Source of the DNA: an uncultured Saprospiraceae bacterium
GTDB lineage: Bacteria; Bacteroidota; Bacteroidia; Chitinophagales; Saprospiraceae
Direction of reading: 5' to 3'
Assembly (NCBI GenBank): GCA_937941095.1
Contig: CALDYJ010000013.1
Span: 1 to 64,000, forward strand
DNA: 64,000 nucleotides
Shown here: positions 35,265 through 46,800 of the stretch, piece by piece
How positions within the stretch are numbered: the first letter of the stretch is position 1
How the letters are laid out: each line of letters opens with the position of its first letter
Notes under the pieces: model-generated
What the model saw: only the letters and a program-made list of their open reading frames with translations
What the model was told of the DNA's origin: nothing
The model's database searches: none
Position numbers and translations under genes: made by a program

Positions 35265-36179
35265 TCTTTTTACTTCTATCTCTGCAATTGTTTTATTAGC
35301 TAAAGTTTGCGATGCTTCCAAAGCATCCATGTTGTCTAAAATCTTAGTTTCAAGTTCTCGCATCAGTTTCAAAGTATGATTTATTTTTTCAAAGATCACC
35401 CAATCATGAACGAGGTTATGGTAATATGTTTTTGAAAAGTTTTTAAAAAGGTTAAGTTTTAATTCTGCTTTTAGATCACTATCTTCATAAACATCTTTTA
35501 GTTCAAGCTCAAATTTTAAAACGGAAGGTTTGAGTTTGTAAAATTCTTGCATAGCCAGATCTATGTAACTCTTTTCTTCTTCAATTTGCTTAGATGTACT
35601 TAGTTCAAAAGTAAATTTTCTTAGATTGGCAGATTTCTGGAGATAGTTATTGACAATGATGATGTATTTTTTAGCACTAGCGCCAGCTATTAATGCTTCA
35701 TAGATTTCGCGTTTTAGTTTTATAAGTCTGTCTTGCTCTAATTGATATTTTCTTAAGATTGCTCTTTTTTCATTTGGAGATTTTAATAGTTCTTGTTCTC
35801 TTTGGCCTAATAAGATCTCAAGTTCAAATTTTAAGTTGCTTTCGTTGTTAATTTTTTCTTGTATGATCACTTTTTCGAAGCTCAACAATTCGATCTGTTT
35901 TTTTGCTTCTTTAAAAGCTAAAAATAATTCTAGGTATTCTTGTCTACTTTTTTCTAATTCCAATTCTTTATTGATTAAAACCCTGGAAAAGATTTGTTTG
36001 ACGTTAAGCTGTTCTAATTGATGGAGGTTATAAATTTTTTGATCTAGTAATGCATTAATCTGTTCCAAAGTAATTTCTTCTTCTTCAATTCTTTTAAGGA
36101 GGTTCTTTAAATGTTTTTTAGCTAATTCAATGGATTTTATTTCACCCATTTTCTTTTCTATTATTTCTTTTAGACTCAT
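35244..36179 (-). CDS. Coiled-coil protein encoded with sbcCD
   Basis: A 311-residue cytoplasmic protein that is almost wholly alpha-helical, with heptad patterns (LKNLLKRIEEEEITLEQI and LELEKSRQEYLELFLAFKEA). It is rich in Lys, Glu and Leu and has no Cys, signal peptide or membrane segment. It resembles hypothetical coiled-coil proteins seen in other Bacteroidota. It is the third gene of a minus-strand operon, 9 bp after sbcC, so a role beside the SbcCD nuclease is likely; that link is inference. Its stop lies in a terminator stem. I see no catalytic motif. Confidence 0.8.
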   Translation of the reverse strand: MSLKEIIEKKMGEIKSIELAKKHLKNLLKRIEEEEITLEQINALLDQKIYNLHQLEQLNVKQIFSRVLINKELELEKSRQEYLELFLAFKEAKKQIELLSFEKVIIQEKINNESNLKFELEILLGQREQELLKSPNEKRAILRKYQLEQDRLIKLKREIYEALIAGASAKKYIIIVNNYLQKSANLRKFTFELSTSKQIEEEKSYIDLAMQEFYKLKPSVLKFELELKDVYEDSDLKAELKLNLFKNFSKTYYHNLVHDWVIFEKINHTLKLMRELETKILDNMDALEASQTLANKTIAEIEVKRKKLLEG

Positions 36180-36188
36180 AGCTCTGTT

Positions 36189-39100
36189 TTAATTTTCAAT
36201 TTGTATTTTGCTGTAACCTTGTGCGTTTTTCACTAATTTTATTTGCACATTTATTCGTTCCTTTAAGCTGTCTACGTGAGAAATTACCCCTACCATTTTT
36301 TGGCTTTCAGATTGTAAACGCTCTAAAGTATTTAAGGCAATGTCTAATGATTCCTGATCTAGTGTGCCGAATCCTTCATCTATAAACAAACTATCTAAAG
36401 GTACATTCTTCGAAGCCATGTCTGATAAACTCAAAGCAAGTGCTAAGGAAATTAAAAAAGTTTCCCCGCCTGACAAAGTTGTAACAGCCCTTTCAATATT
36501 ACCTTGGTATTGGTCTACTACTACAAGTTCCTCACCATCTTTTGGTTTGTCCAATAAGTATCTGTCTGTCAAATGTACTAATCGTTTATTCGTAAAGTAC
36601 ATTAAGTTTTTCAAGGTGATGCCTTGTGCGAAGGTTGCAAATTTATTTCCATATTTGTCACCGATGATTTTATTAAGCACACTCCATTTTTCTAATTCCT
36701 TTTTTAAAATATTCAAGGTTTTTTCTTTTCCCGCTCTTCTTTTTCGGAGGCTCAAGTCTTGATCCAATTTTGATTTGTATTCTCCTATTCTTCTATTGAT
36801 AGCATCTCTCTCTTTTTCTATTTTTTCTAAGCCAATACTTACAAATTCAAGTTTTTGATCTGGCATAATATCCAATAAGCTCTGTTTTTCTTTTTGGTTT
36901 ATGAGGGTTTTAATTTCTGTTTCTAAAGCTGTCTCTTGTTTGCTCAGAGCTTCTTTGTTGTTTTTAATTTCTTGGTATTCTTCTTCGTTAAGATAGTTTT
37001 TATCTAATTCATCTATGCTTTTAAAACCAAAATGTGGAAGTTTTGGATTTAGCTTTTTTTCTGTCTTTTCTAGAATTGACTTTGCATTAACAAGATCCTT
37101 GCTTTCAATTTCGATAGCCTTAGCATTCTCAGATTTACTTGTAGTATGGTTATTAAATTCGTCTTGAATCTTGTTGCAAATTTCTGATGGATCTTCTCCT
37201 TCAAATTTTTCCTTTCGTTTTTTATTTAAGTCGATAAACTCATTGGTAACTTTAATCAATTGTTGATATCCTTTGATTAATTCTTTATGAGTATTTGCAA
37301 TGCTAATTGCTTCTAAGGCTTCTTGTTTTAATTCAACTTCTGATTTCAGGGCCAATAGTTGTTCTTTAAAGTCAGTGTTGTTTAAGCTTGATTTTTTGTT
37401 AATCAATGCTTTTTGTTTGTCGACTTCTGCTTGAGTACTCGACTTACTAGTCTCTATTTGTAAAAGATCTTTTTTTAAATGTTCAATGCTTGTTTGGAGT
37501 GAACTAAGTTGGATTTCAAGTTTCTTTAATTCTTCTTGTTCCTTTTTCTTTTTAGAATGATTTTGTTTGATTTCTTTTTCAATAGAAGAAGCTTTTTGTT
37601 CGGGGAGGTGTTCAGCATATGGATGATTTTCTGATCCACATAAAGGACAAGCTTCACCTTTTTCCAAAGTTAGCCTGAGGTCTTCTAATTTGGCAATTTT
37701 TAAGGCATCATTTTTTCTTTTTTCTAAATTTTGCTCGTTAGCGATTAATGCATCTAAAGCAACTTTTGATTTCTCAATAATCGGAATAATTTGTTTGATT
37801 TTTGAATCAATAGTCTTTAATTCCTGACTTGTTTTTTTCTCTTTATTAATGTATTCATTTAGTAAGCTGTTGTAATTGACTAAATCTTGTATTTCAGTAA
37901 TGAGTTTGCTTTTTTCTTGGATGGATGCTTTTTGTTTTGATACATCCTCTTTCTCAGAAAAACCAGCTTTCTTAATAATAGATACAACACTGGTTTGCTT
38001 TTCTTTTAATATCACTAAGGCTTTCTCAGAGGGGATTTTTGAATCAAGGTCAAAACTAGATTGGCTTAATTTTTCATTAATTGTACCTCGTAATTCTTTC
38101 CCTTTCTCTTTTATGTTTTGAAGATCATTGTCCATTTTGTTGACTTCTTTTTCAAACTTGGACATGATGTTTTTAAAATTTTTAAAATTTACAGCTTGGC
38201 TAGTAAGCTGAGCCATTTTTTCTATGCTCACTTTTAATCCTTCTTCAGCATTATTTAAAGAAGTTCTATAAGATTTTAAATTTTGTTCTGTTTGAATGGC
38301 GTTCTTTTTAGCAACTTTATATAGAGAAAGGTCGCCTTTAAAAGGACTTATCTTTTCATGTAAAACTAATTTGGATAAGTAAGGTGTGAATTTTGAAATT
38401 TGTTCTTTTAAGCTTTTATGGTGATCTTTTTTAAGTTGAAGGGTTTTGTTTATTTCAAAAAGTTCTATTTTTAACTGCTTTATTTTTATCAATTCTTTTA
38501 CTGCATCATCCTTTGTTTTTTTCTCTTTCTCTTGGAGATCGATTTGGCTTTTAATTTCTTTAATTTCTTCATCGCTTAAAACATGTATTTCACCAAGCTT
38601 ATCTATTTCGCTTTTTATATTGTTTTCTACTTCTTTGAATTTTTGAAAAGCAGCGCTCCCTAGTTTTCGATAGATCTTAGTGCCAGTAATGTTTTCTAAT
38701 AATTCTCCACGTTCATTTTTTCCTGCTTTTAAGAATTTTGAAAATTCGCCTTGGGATAAAATTATTGATTTGACAAATTGATCGTATTTTAAACCAATGA
38801 TGGCCTCATTTTTAGCAGGAACCTCTGACTTTTTTAAATCCAAATAATTGCCTGATGCATCCATTAAGAACATTTCATATTCTTTAAGCTTACCAGTTCT
38901 AGCTTTGGAAACACTCCATTTAGAAGTGAATCGCTGACCTTTGACTTCGTAAGTGATTTGGGCTTCTGCAGAACCACTGTGTAAGGTCATTACTGAGCCT
39001 AAGTCAGTCATCTCTTTTTTTGAGATACTTTTTTTAAATCTTGGAATTTTATTAAAAAGGGCCAAAGTAATGACATCAAGAATAGTAGATTTACCTGAAC

Positions 39101-39221
39101 CTGTTGGACCTAAAATGGCAAATATACCTGCTTTGTCAAGAGGCGCTTGTTCAAAGGAGATTAAGTGTGGCCCACCTTTAAGATTATTTATGTTGCTAAA
39201 GCTAATTTGTAAAATTTTCAT
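36189..39221 (-). CDS. sbcC: SbcC: Rad50-like ATPase of the SbcCD nuclease
   Basis: The SMC-like ATPase partner of SbcD, which opens hairpin and blocked DNA ends for repair. The 1010 residues show Walker A in GPTGSGKST (about 39-47). Two long coiled coils flank the zinc hook, a C-x-x-C at C525 and C528 in ACPLCGSENHP. The ABC signature is TLSGGETFLISLALALSL and Walker B is SLFIDEGFGTLD. Length fits the family. It starts in the sbcD stop codon (TAATG, 1-bp overlap), and the coiled-coil gene follows 9 bp later. Regulation is not evident. Confidence 0.95.
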   Translation of the reverse strand: MKILQISFSNINNLKGGPHLISFEQAPLDKAGIFAILGPTGSGKSTILDVITLALFNKIPRFKKSISKKEMTDLGSVMTLHSGSAEAQITYEVKGQRFTSKWSVSKARTGKLKEYEMFLMDASGNYLDLKKSEVPAKNEAIIGLKYDQFVKSIILSQGEFSKFLKAGKNERGELLENITGTKIYRKLGSAAFQKFKEVENNIKSEIDKLGEIHVLSDEEIKEIKSQIDLQEKEKKTKDDAVKELIKIKQLKIELFEINKTLQLKKDHHKSLKEQISKFTPYLSKLVLHEKISPFKGDLSLYKVAKKNAIQTEQNLKSYRTSLNNAEEGLKVSIEKMAQLTSQAVNFKNFKNIMSKFEKEVNKMDNDLQNIKEKGKELRGTINEKLSQSSFDLDSKIPSEKALVILKEKQTSVVSIIKKAGFSEKEDVSKQKASIQEKSKLITEIQDLVNYNSLLNEYINKEKKTSQELKTIDSKIKQIIPIIEKSKVALDALIANEQNLEKRKNDALKIAKLEDLRLTLEKGEACPLCGSENHPYAEHLPEQKASSIEKEIKQNHSKKKKEQEELKKLEIQLSSLQTSIEHLKKDLLQIETSKSSTQAEVDKQKALINKKSSLNNTDFKEQLLALKSEVELKQEALEAISIANTHKELIKGYQQLIKVTNEFIDLNKKRKEKFEGEDPSEICNKIQDEFNNHTTSKSENAKAIEIESKDLVNAKSILEKTEKKLNPKLPHFGFKSIDELDKNYLNEEEYQEIKNNKEALSKQETALETEIKTLINQKEKQSLLDIMPDQKLEFVSIGLEKIEKERDAINRRIGEYKSKLDQDLSLRKRRAGKEKTLNILKKELEKWSVLNKIIGDKYGNKFATFAQGITLKNLMYFTNKRLVHLTDRYLLDKPKDGEELVVVDQYQGNIERAVTTLSGGETFLISLALALSLSDMASKNVPLDSLFIDEGFGTLDQESLDIALNTLERLQSESQKMVGVISHVDSLKERINVQIKLVKNAQGYSKIQIEN

Positions 39222-40444
39222 TATTGTTCATTTTGCTGGACTGCCTCTAGTAATTCTTGAAAAGCAGCTTTCATGCTTTCTTTGAGTTCATCTTCTAAGT
39301 TTTCTAGATCTAATCTTTTTTCGAAAACATCTTTTGGACTCAAGTCTTCGATGCTTTCTCCTGTTTTGAATAAGTCAGCCGTATCTTTGGTGCCACTTTT
39401 AAAAGTTGTTTTGCTTTTTAAGATCTTGAATGCTGTTCCTTCTGAAAAGTTTGCTTTTAAATCCTCAACATCCATGAGCATTTTAGAAGAAAACGAATCT
39501 TCCTTGATTTCCAGTTCTACAAAGGAAACCAATGGATAATCAGGTTTGTATTTTTCAAGCTTTGCGCTAATTTCCATAAGGTTACCACTAAATTTTTTGA
39601 GTTCTCTAGACTTCGGAACATCTATAACTTTAGGCGCAGTTAACTTTAGGCCATTTATCTCTAATAAAATGATTTTCTTTTGATCTTCTTTTTCGGAAAA
39701 GCTTAAAGCTATAGGTGAGCCAGAATAACGAATGTAAGGGCTTCCGCCAATTATTTGAGGTCTATGTATATGGCCTAGCGCAATGTATTGAAAACTTTTG
39801 GGGAAGGCTGACGATTCAATTGCAGCTGCATTACCTATGTGAATGTCTCTTTCGCTGTCGCTTATTTCAGATCCGACAGCAAATAAATGCCCCATTGCTA
39901 TTGCAGGAATATCAGGATATTTATCTGCACAAATTTGCCCTAAGGTATGATAATGTGTTTTTATGCCTTCTCGAATTGCTTCAGTTCTGTTTTTGTATAA
40001 TTCATCAGTTTCACTATTCCTAAGGTCTTTGTCTCTTAAAAAAGGGACGGCTGCGACAATAAGCTCTAGCTTTCCATTTTTATCTTTTACTTCTATGAGT
40101 TCTTCTTCAATGTTATTTATGGCTCCACCTACTATGTTGATATTTAACTCACTTAAAAGTTCTTTTGGTGCTTCTAAAAACCCAATGGAATCATGATTAC
40201 CTCCGGTGATGATGATTTTGAGATTTTTGCCAACCAGTTTTCTCAAAAAACCATAATACAGTTGTCTATCTTTTGCAGAAGGATTGGCTAAATCGAAAAT
40301 GTCTCCAGAAACTAATAATAAGTCAACCTTTTCGGATTCAATTAATTTAAACAACCATTCGAAAAACAAGTTGATTTCATCAGCTAATGGGTGCTTATGC
40401 AATACTTTGCCAATGTGCCAATCGGCAGTGTGGATTATTTTCAT
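39221..40444 (-). CDS. sbcD: SbcD: Mre11-like metallo-nuclease
   Basis: The nuclease subunit of SbcCD, which cuts double-strand ends and hairpins using Mn2+. The calcineurin-like metal-binding motifs are present in order: HTADWHIGK (residues 5-13), SGDIFDL, GGNHDSIG, GHLFAVG and GHIHRPQ. The C-terminal third (about 270-407) forms the SbcC-binding cap and tail. Length (407) is normal. It is the first gene of the sbcD-sbcC-coiled-coil operon. An 8-bp inverted repeat at 40512-40534, about 70 bp upstream of the start, could affect expression. Confidence 0.95.
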   Translation of the reverse strand: MKIIHTADWHIGKVLHKHPLADEINLFFEWLFKLIESEKVDLLLVSGDIFDLANPSAKDRQLYYGFLRKLVGKNLKIIITGGNHDSIGFLEAPKELLSELNINIVGGAINNIEEELIEVKDKNGKLELIVAAVPFLRDKDLRNSETDELYKNRTEAIREGIKTHYHTLGQICADKYPDIPAIAMGHLFAVGSEISDSERDIHIGNAAAIESSAFPKSFQYIALGHIHRPQIIGGSPYIRYSGSPIALSFSEKEDQKKIILLEINGLKLTAPKVIDVPKSRELKKFSGNLMEISAKLEKYKPDYPLVSFVELEIKEDSFSSKMLMDVEDLKANFSEGTAFKILKSKTTFKSGTKDTADLFKTGESIEDLSPKDVFEKRLDLENLEDELKESMKAAFQELLEAVQQNEQ

Positions 40445-40511
40445 AGTTTATGCTAAAGTCTGTTTAATCACTTTCATTTATAGAGCTTAAAATTGCCTTG
40501 AAAATACTTGT

Positions 40512-40534
40512 TTATCTAAAAACTTCTTAGATAA
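40512..40534. repeat. 8-bp inverted repeat between divergent sbcD and a small gene
   Basis: TTATCTAA (40512-40519) and TTAGATAA (40527-40534) are perfect inverted repeats around a 7-bp spacer. They lie in the divergent interval between sbcD and the small membrane protein gene. It may be an operator, but short AT-rich repeats arise by chance in such DNA. Confidence 0.45.
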
Positions 40535-40592
40535 TGGATTGTTTTTTGATATTACTTCTTCAATAAAATTGAAAATTGTGTTTAAAAGGATC

Positions 40593-40748
40593 ATGGGCTT
40601 TGTTTTACTAACAGTTTTTCTATCCTTTTTGGGATATAAGCTCATTGCATCTATGGACAATATTGAAAATGCCTATCTCACCTTTGCCTTAGTCATCATC
40701 GTCATTCTGATGATATTATTGGCAATCTTTAGAATCATTAATTCTTAG
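40593..40748 (+). CDS. Small two-segment membrane protein
   Basis: A short open frame with two hydrophobic segments (MGFVLLTVFLSFLGYKLI and LTFALVIIVILMILLAIF) around a polar loop. I start at ATG 40593 (51 residues). A TTG at 40539 or GTG at 40578 would add a basic N-terminal stretch that suits the positive-inside rule. It lies alone between sbcD and the macroglobulin gene. No family is recognised, and the evidence is only open frame and composition, so the call is tentative. Confidence 0.45.
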   Translation: MGFVLLTVFLSFLGYKLIASMDNIENAYLTFALVIIVILMILLAIFRIINS

Positions 40749-40851
40749 TAAGCTCATTCTTCTTCCTACATTAATGGTCAATGCAAACAATCAAATTGAC
40801 TATATTTATGCATTTGTACCTCAAATTGCATCTTAGAAGAAAAAGATACTT

Positions 40852-43800
40852 ATGAAGTCTTTTATCATCATAATAACAATTTTGCTAGGGTTTAGCTTTT
40901 GCGGAAACCATAAAGCGAATAATCAAGAACATGTTAGAGATATGTTAATTTTTAATCAAGACGATTATGCCAAAGAGTGGAGAGAAATTCAAACTTTAGA
41001 GAAGAAAGGTTTACCTAAATCTGCATTAGAGAAAGTAATTGCTTTATATGAAAGAGCTGTTGATGATAACAATCCTGCGCAAGTCATAAAATGCATCATC
41101 TATAGAGAAAAATATAGTTCTCAATTGGAAGAAGATGGCTTAACGAAAGCAATGGAAGGGGTCAGGCAAGATTTGCAAAAGGCTTCTTTTCCAGTTTCTG
41201 CTATTCTGGAGTCCATGCTAGGTGAAATGTACAATAATTACCAAGTAAATAATGCCTATTTACTAAAAGATAGGACTAAGATTGCTGGTGAATTACCAAA
41301 CGATTTAAAAACTTGGACAATAGAGGACTTTATTAATGAATCAAATAAACACTTTAGAAATTCCATAAAAGATGAGCGGTTAAAATCCATAAAGTTGGAT
41401 GGATTTAAAGAAATCATGACAGAAGAAAAAGGAACGAGTAAATTGCGGACCTCTATCTATGATTTTTTAGTGCATAGAGCCATAGATAATTTTATAAATG
41501 CAGGTTCTTATCTAAACGAACCTGCTTATAAGTTTTATGTGAACCAAGATGAAGCATTTGCTGATGCTCAATCATTTGTTAATTACAAATTTGAAGCGAA
41601 GCAAGCAGACTCTGAGAAATATCAAAGTATCTTATTGTTTCAAGAATTATTAAGCTATCGCTTAAAAGAAAATAATGCTTTGGCTTTGTTGGATGCAGAC
41701 TTAAAAAGACTAAGTTTCATCAATACAGTAGGCATTCATCCAAATAAAGAAGACTTATACTTAAGCCGATTGAAAAAATTATTGCTAAGCAATGCCGATA
41801 ATGAAGGTTTTGCAGAAGTTTCGTATCAACTTGCTGCTCATTATCAAGCACAAGGACATAAAGTTGGCGGAAAAGAAGCAAATGCTTGGGCTAAAGCTTA
41901 TGATTATTGCACAGCGGCAATTGATAAATACCCTCAATCCTATGGTGCCAATCGATGTCAAAACTTACTTCATCAACTGGAACAAGAACAATTAGGTATC
42001 ATCATTGAAGATGTCAATTTACCAAACGAAAATTTGCTGACTAAAATAAATTATAGGAATACAAAGCAAGCTTACATCAAGGTTGTTAAACTTCCTCAAT
42101 TGTTTTATGACAAAAAAAGACCTAGGGGCAACAAAAAGGAATTGGAATTATTAAACGATCAAACTGCTTTATTTAGTGAGTTAGTTTCTTTACCAAGCCC
42201 GCGAGATTTTAAATCACACAGCATAGAGTTCAAAATTCCAGACTTACCTTTTGGTGAGTATGCAATCCTTTGTTCAAACAAAGAAGGTTTTAATTTTAAT
42301 AATGCGATTACTTCATATACCAGATTTTGGGTGTCAAACATTAGCTATGTCGAAAAGAAAGACAAGTTAAATAAGCATTCACTTTTAGTTGTACATAGAA
42401 ATTTAGGCTCACCTTTGGAAAAAGTAAAAGTAGATTTTTATAAGTCGGTTTATGATGCTGATTCTAGAAGGAACAAAGATGTCTTGGTTAAAACAGATTA
42501 TACAGATAAAAATGGCTTTGTGGATGTTCCTAATTCAGCAAGACAAGAATCCATCAGACCAACTTTTACTCTTGGAGATGATGTGTTGCGGCGAGAAGCT
42601 TACCTATACAATAGATATAGAGAACCGCAAACAAACGTAAAGCAATTTGTCCATTTCTTTTTAGATAGAGGAATCTATAGACCTGGTCAAAAATTATATT
42701 TTAAGGGACTAGTTTACAATAATAATCCTGACGGCATTCCTGAGATTGTTCCAAACGAAGAGATCACTGTTACCTTTAAAGATGCAAATTATCAAAAAGT
42801 TGATGACTTAATTTTGCGGACTAATGAATATGGCTCGATTAGTGGCCATTTCATAATCCCAAGTTCTGGTCTTTTAGGAAAGATGAGGATTCAAAGCGGA
42901 GGATCAAGCAAGCAATTTAGTGTTGAAGAATATAAACGTCCAAAGTTTGAAGTCAATTTTGATAAAGTTGTTGGAGAATTTAACTTGGAAGATGAAATTA
43001 CAATCAAGGGTAAAGCAATAGCATTTGCGGGTTACCCAATTGATAAAGCTAATGTGACTTATAGGGTTGAAAGGACCTACCGATTCCCATTCTGGAGGTA
43101 CTACTGGTCATATCGTCAAGATCCTCCAATGGTCATTAAAAATGGAATTGCAGAAACTGACGAAAATGGAGCTTTCGAAATCAATTTTGATCTCACACCT
43201 GATCCGACAGTAGACAAAGATCAAAAACCAATTTTCAGATACATTGTTTATGCTGATGTTTTAGATAATACAGGCGAGACACGATCCTCTTCAACAACTA
43301 TTCAGGCAGCTTACATTGGACTTGAAGTAAGTTTGGACATTCCTGAAAGTATAAATTTAGATTCCATAAATGAAGTGGTGATTAACAGCCAAAACCTAAA
43401 TGGCAATGAAGAATTTATTGATGCTTCCATCGAGATTGAAGCTTTAAAAGATTTAGACAAGGAATATCGTAAAAGGTATTGGCCTGAACCTGATACAAGC
43501 ATTTACACGAAAGCTGAATTCAAAGCTCACTTTAGATCGTATGCTTTTAAAGGTGAGGATAAAATCGAAAACTTAGCAGTTAAATCAAAAGCAAAAAGTT
43601 TTAAATTAAACACCAAAGAACAAAAATCTTTTGATTTAGGAGAAGCTTTAAAAGCTGGGAAATATAAGCTTACTTTAAACACTAAAGATAAAAAGGGAAA
43701 TGATATAGAATTAATAAAATATTTTACTGCATTTGGTTCTAAGCAAAAATCAATTCCATTCGCTGCGAATATTTTACATCATAGGTCGAATAGAAGTTAT

Positions 43801-46800
43801 GAACCTGGTGAAACATGCGAATTCTTTTTGAACTCTAGCTTAGATCCATTGTACGTGTTTTATGAAGTGGAAAAGAAAAACAAAGCGATAGAAAGGAGGT
43901 GGTTGAAAATTGATCAGCTTGAAAATTTCGATATACCTGTTGTAGAAGATGATAGAGGAAATTTTTATTACCAACTAAGCTATGTTCATAATAATAGGAC
44001 TTTCTCTTTATTGCAAAAAGTACACGTTCCATGGTCAAATAAAGAATTAAAAATAAGCTATGGCACTTTTAGAGACAAATTACTACCTGGCCAAGAAGAA
44101 GAATGGAAGATCAAGATTTCAGGCCCTAAAAAGGATAAAGTTGCTGCAGAATTTTTAGCAGGCATGTATGATGCCTCTTTAGATGAGTTTGTTAAAAACG
44201 ACTGGACCAGTTCTTTTTATCCTGAGTTTCATAGTAGAGTTGGGAATTCTAGTTTTCAACATTTTAATACGAGCCGTTCACGTCGCCTAAGCGAATACAA
44301 AAGAAGAAAACATGTAAATGTTTATAGACAATACCATAGATTAAATTGGTTCGGGTTTCAATGGTGGGGGAATTGGATGGGAGGAATGTCTGGCGAAGTT
44401 GTAATGGAAGATGCTGTATCTATGAGTGCGCGACCAAGGGCTGGTAAAAGAAGTGAAAAAAGAATGGTTGCAAAAGAACAGTCGCTTGCCTTAGATGAAG
44501 ACATGGAAATGGCACCTACAGACACTATTGCTGAAGGTGCAGCCGAGTTTAATGCTACTCCGATAGAAGAAAATAAGAAACCTAATTCTGTTAGAACTAA
44601 TTTAGACGAAACGGTGTTCTTTTTCCCTGATCTTGAAACAGATGAAGAAGGAAATGTGATAGTGAAATTCAAAATGAATGAAGCTTTGACTAAATGGAAA
44701 TTTTTAGGCTTTGCACATACCAAAGACTTTAAATTTGCATTGACAACAAAAGAAGTTCAAACTCAAAAAGAATTGATGGTTCAACCAAATGCACCAAGGT
44801 TCTTTAGAGAGGGTGATAAAATATCTTACACAGCCAAAGTGGTCAATCTCACAGAGAAACCACTCCAAGGAAAAGCAAAGCTATCTTTATTTGATGCCAT
44901 AAGTATGGAGGAAGTAGACTTAGATTTTGCAAATGAAAATGCAAAGATAGATTTCAATTTGGAAGGCGGAGCTTCTCAAGGATTAAGCTGGAGCTTAGAA
45001 ATCCCCTTCTCAAAAGCAAGTGCATTAGTACATCGTGTAACCGTAGAGGCAGGTGCATATTCTGATGGTGAAGAATCGGCCTTGCCGGTTTTAACCAATC
45101 GCATGCTGGTCACAGAAACCATGCCTTTACCTATAAGAGCTGGACAAAATAAAACTTTTGTTTTTGAAGAAATGAAAGAGAACAAATCTAGTACTTTAAG
45201 TCATCACAAATATAGCCTAGAATTTACATCTAATCCTGCTTGGTACGCCGTCCAAGCTCTGCCTTACATGATGGAATATCCTTACAAATGTACAGAACAA
45301 GTCTTCACACGAATGTATGCTAATGCTCTAGCGACTCATGTAGCAAACGACAATCCAAAGATCAAAAGAATATTCGAATCTTGGAAAGGTACGGATGCTA
45401 TGAAAAGTAATTTAAGTAAAAATGAAGAACTGAAAACAGCACTCTTAGAAGAAACCCCATGGGTTTTAGATGCACAAAGTGAAGAACAGCAGAAGAAGAA
45501 CATTGGTTTATTATTCGACTTAAATAGAATGAGTAACGAACTAGACAAAGATTTGGCTTTGTTAAAAGATCGACAATTAAGTAATGGTGGATTTTCATGG
45601 TTCCCGGGAGGGAAAGATTCTTGGTACATTACACAATATTTGGTTGAAGGTTTTGGACATCTGCAAGAGCTTGGCGTACTAAATTTAAGCGAAGGAACTA
45701 CTTCAATTAATTCTGCAAAAGCGGCTGAAGATCAAATGCAGATCCTTAGATCATCCATTATTTATTTAGACAATAGAGTAGTTGAGTATTACGATAAAGT
45801 ATCAAGTACAGGAAGAAATAATCTGTCTAATTTAATGATTCACTACCTTTATGCACGATCTTTTTTCAAAGAAATACCTCATCAAGGTCGTTCTCAAAAA
45901 GTATTTAATCACTATTATAAATTGGCAGAAGACAAATGCTTGCAGAGAAGTTTATACGAACAAGGCATGTTGGCTTTAGTTTTTGATCGATTTGAGAGCA
46001 AAGCAAAAGCAGATCTTATCGTTGCTTCTTTAAAAGAAAGAGCGCTTATGCATAATGAATTAGGCATGTATTGGAAATACAATAAGGGTTTTTATTGGTA
46101 TCAAATGCCTATAGAAACACATGCCTTAATGATTGAAGTATTTGAGAAAGTAGCCAAAGATCGGGCTGCGGTAGACGAGTTAAGATTATGGTTGCTCAAA
46201 AACAAGCAAACCAATAATTGGAAAACCACTAAAGCAACCTCATCTGCCGTTTATGCATTGCTTTTAAGCGGTGATGATTGGCTTAATGAAAACAAACCTG
46301 TGGAGGTGATCTTTCCAAATAAAGCCTTAAACCAAGACCTTGCTCATGCACAGGCTAAAGCAGAAGCGGGAACGGGCTATTTCAAGAAATCTTGGGATAC
46401 TTATAATCCTCAGTTGAGCACAATAAAAGTGGTTAATAATAATTCAGTAGCGGCTTGGGGCGCTGCTTATTGGCAGTACTTTGAAGACCTTGATAAAATT
46501 AAGACTTTTGAAAAAACGCCACTTCAATTGAAGAAAGCCATCTTCAAAGAAGTGAAGACAGACTCAAACGATCAACTTGAAAAAGTGGAAGCCAATAGTA
46601 AACTTAGTGCTGGAGAAAAATTAATCATAAGAATAGAACTTAGAGTAGATAGGGACATGGAATATGTGCATATGAAGGACATGAGAGCTTCAGGTTTTGA
46701 GCCTCTAAATGTAATTAGTACTTATAAGTGGCAAGGAGGTTTGGGATATTACGAAAGCACGAGAGATGCAAGTACTAATTTCTTTTTTGATTTTCTTCCA

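Noticed and set aside
36364-38121. Plus-strand open frames inside sbcC
   Set aside because: They are antisense shadows of the conserved ATPase gene and show no family motif.
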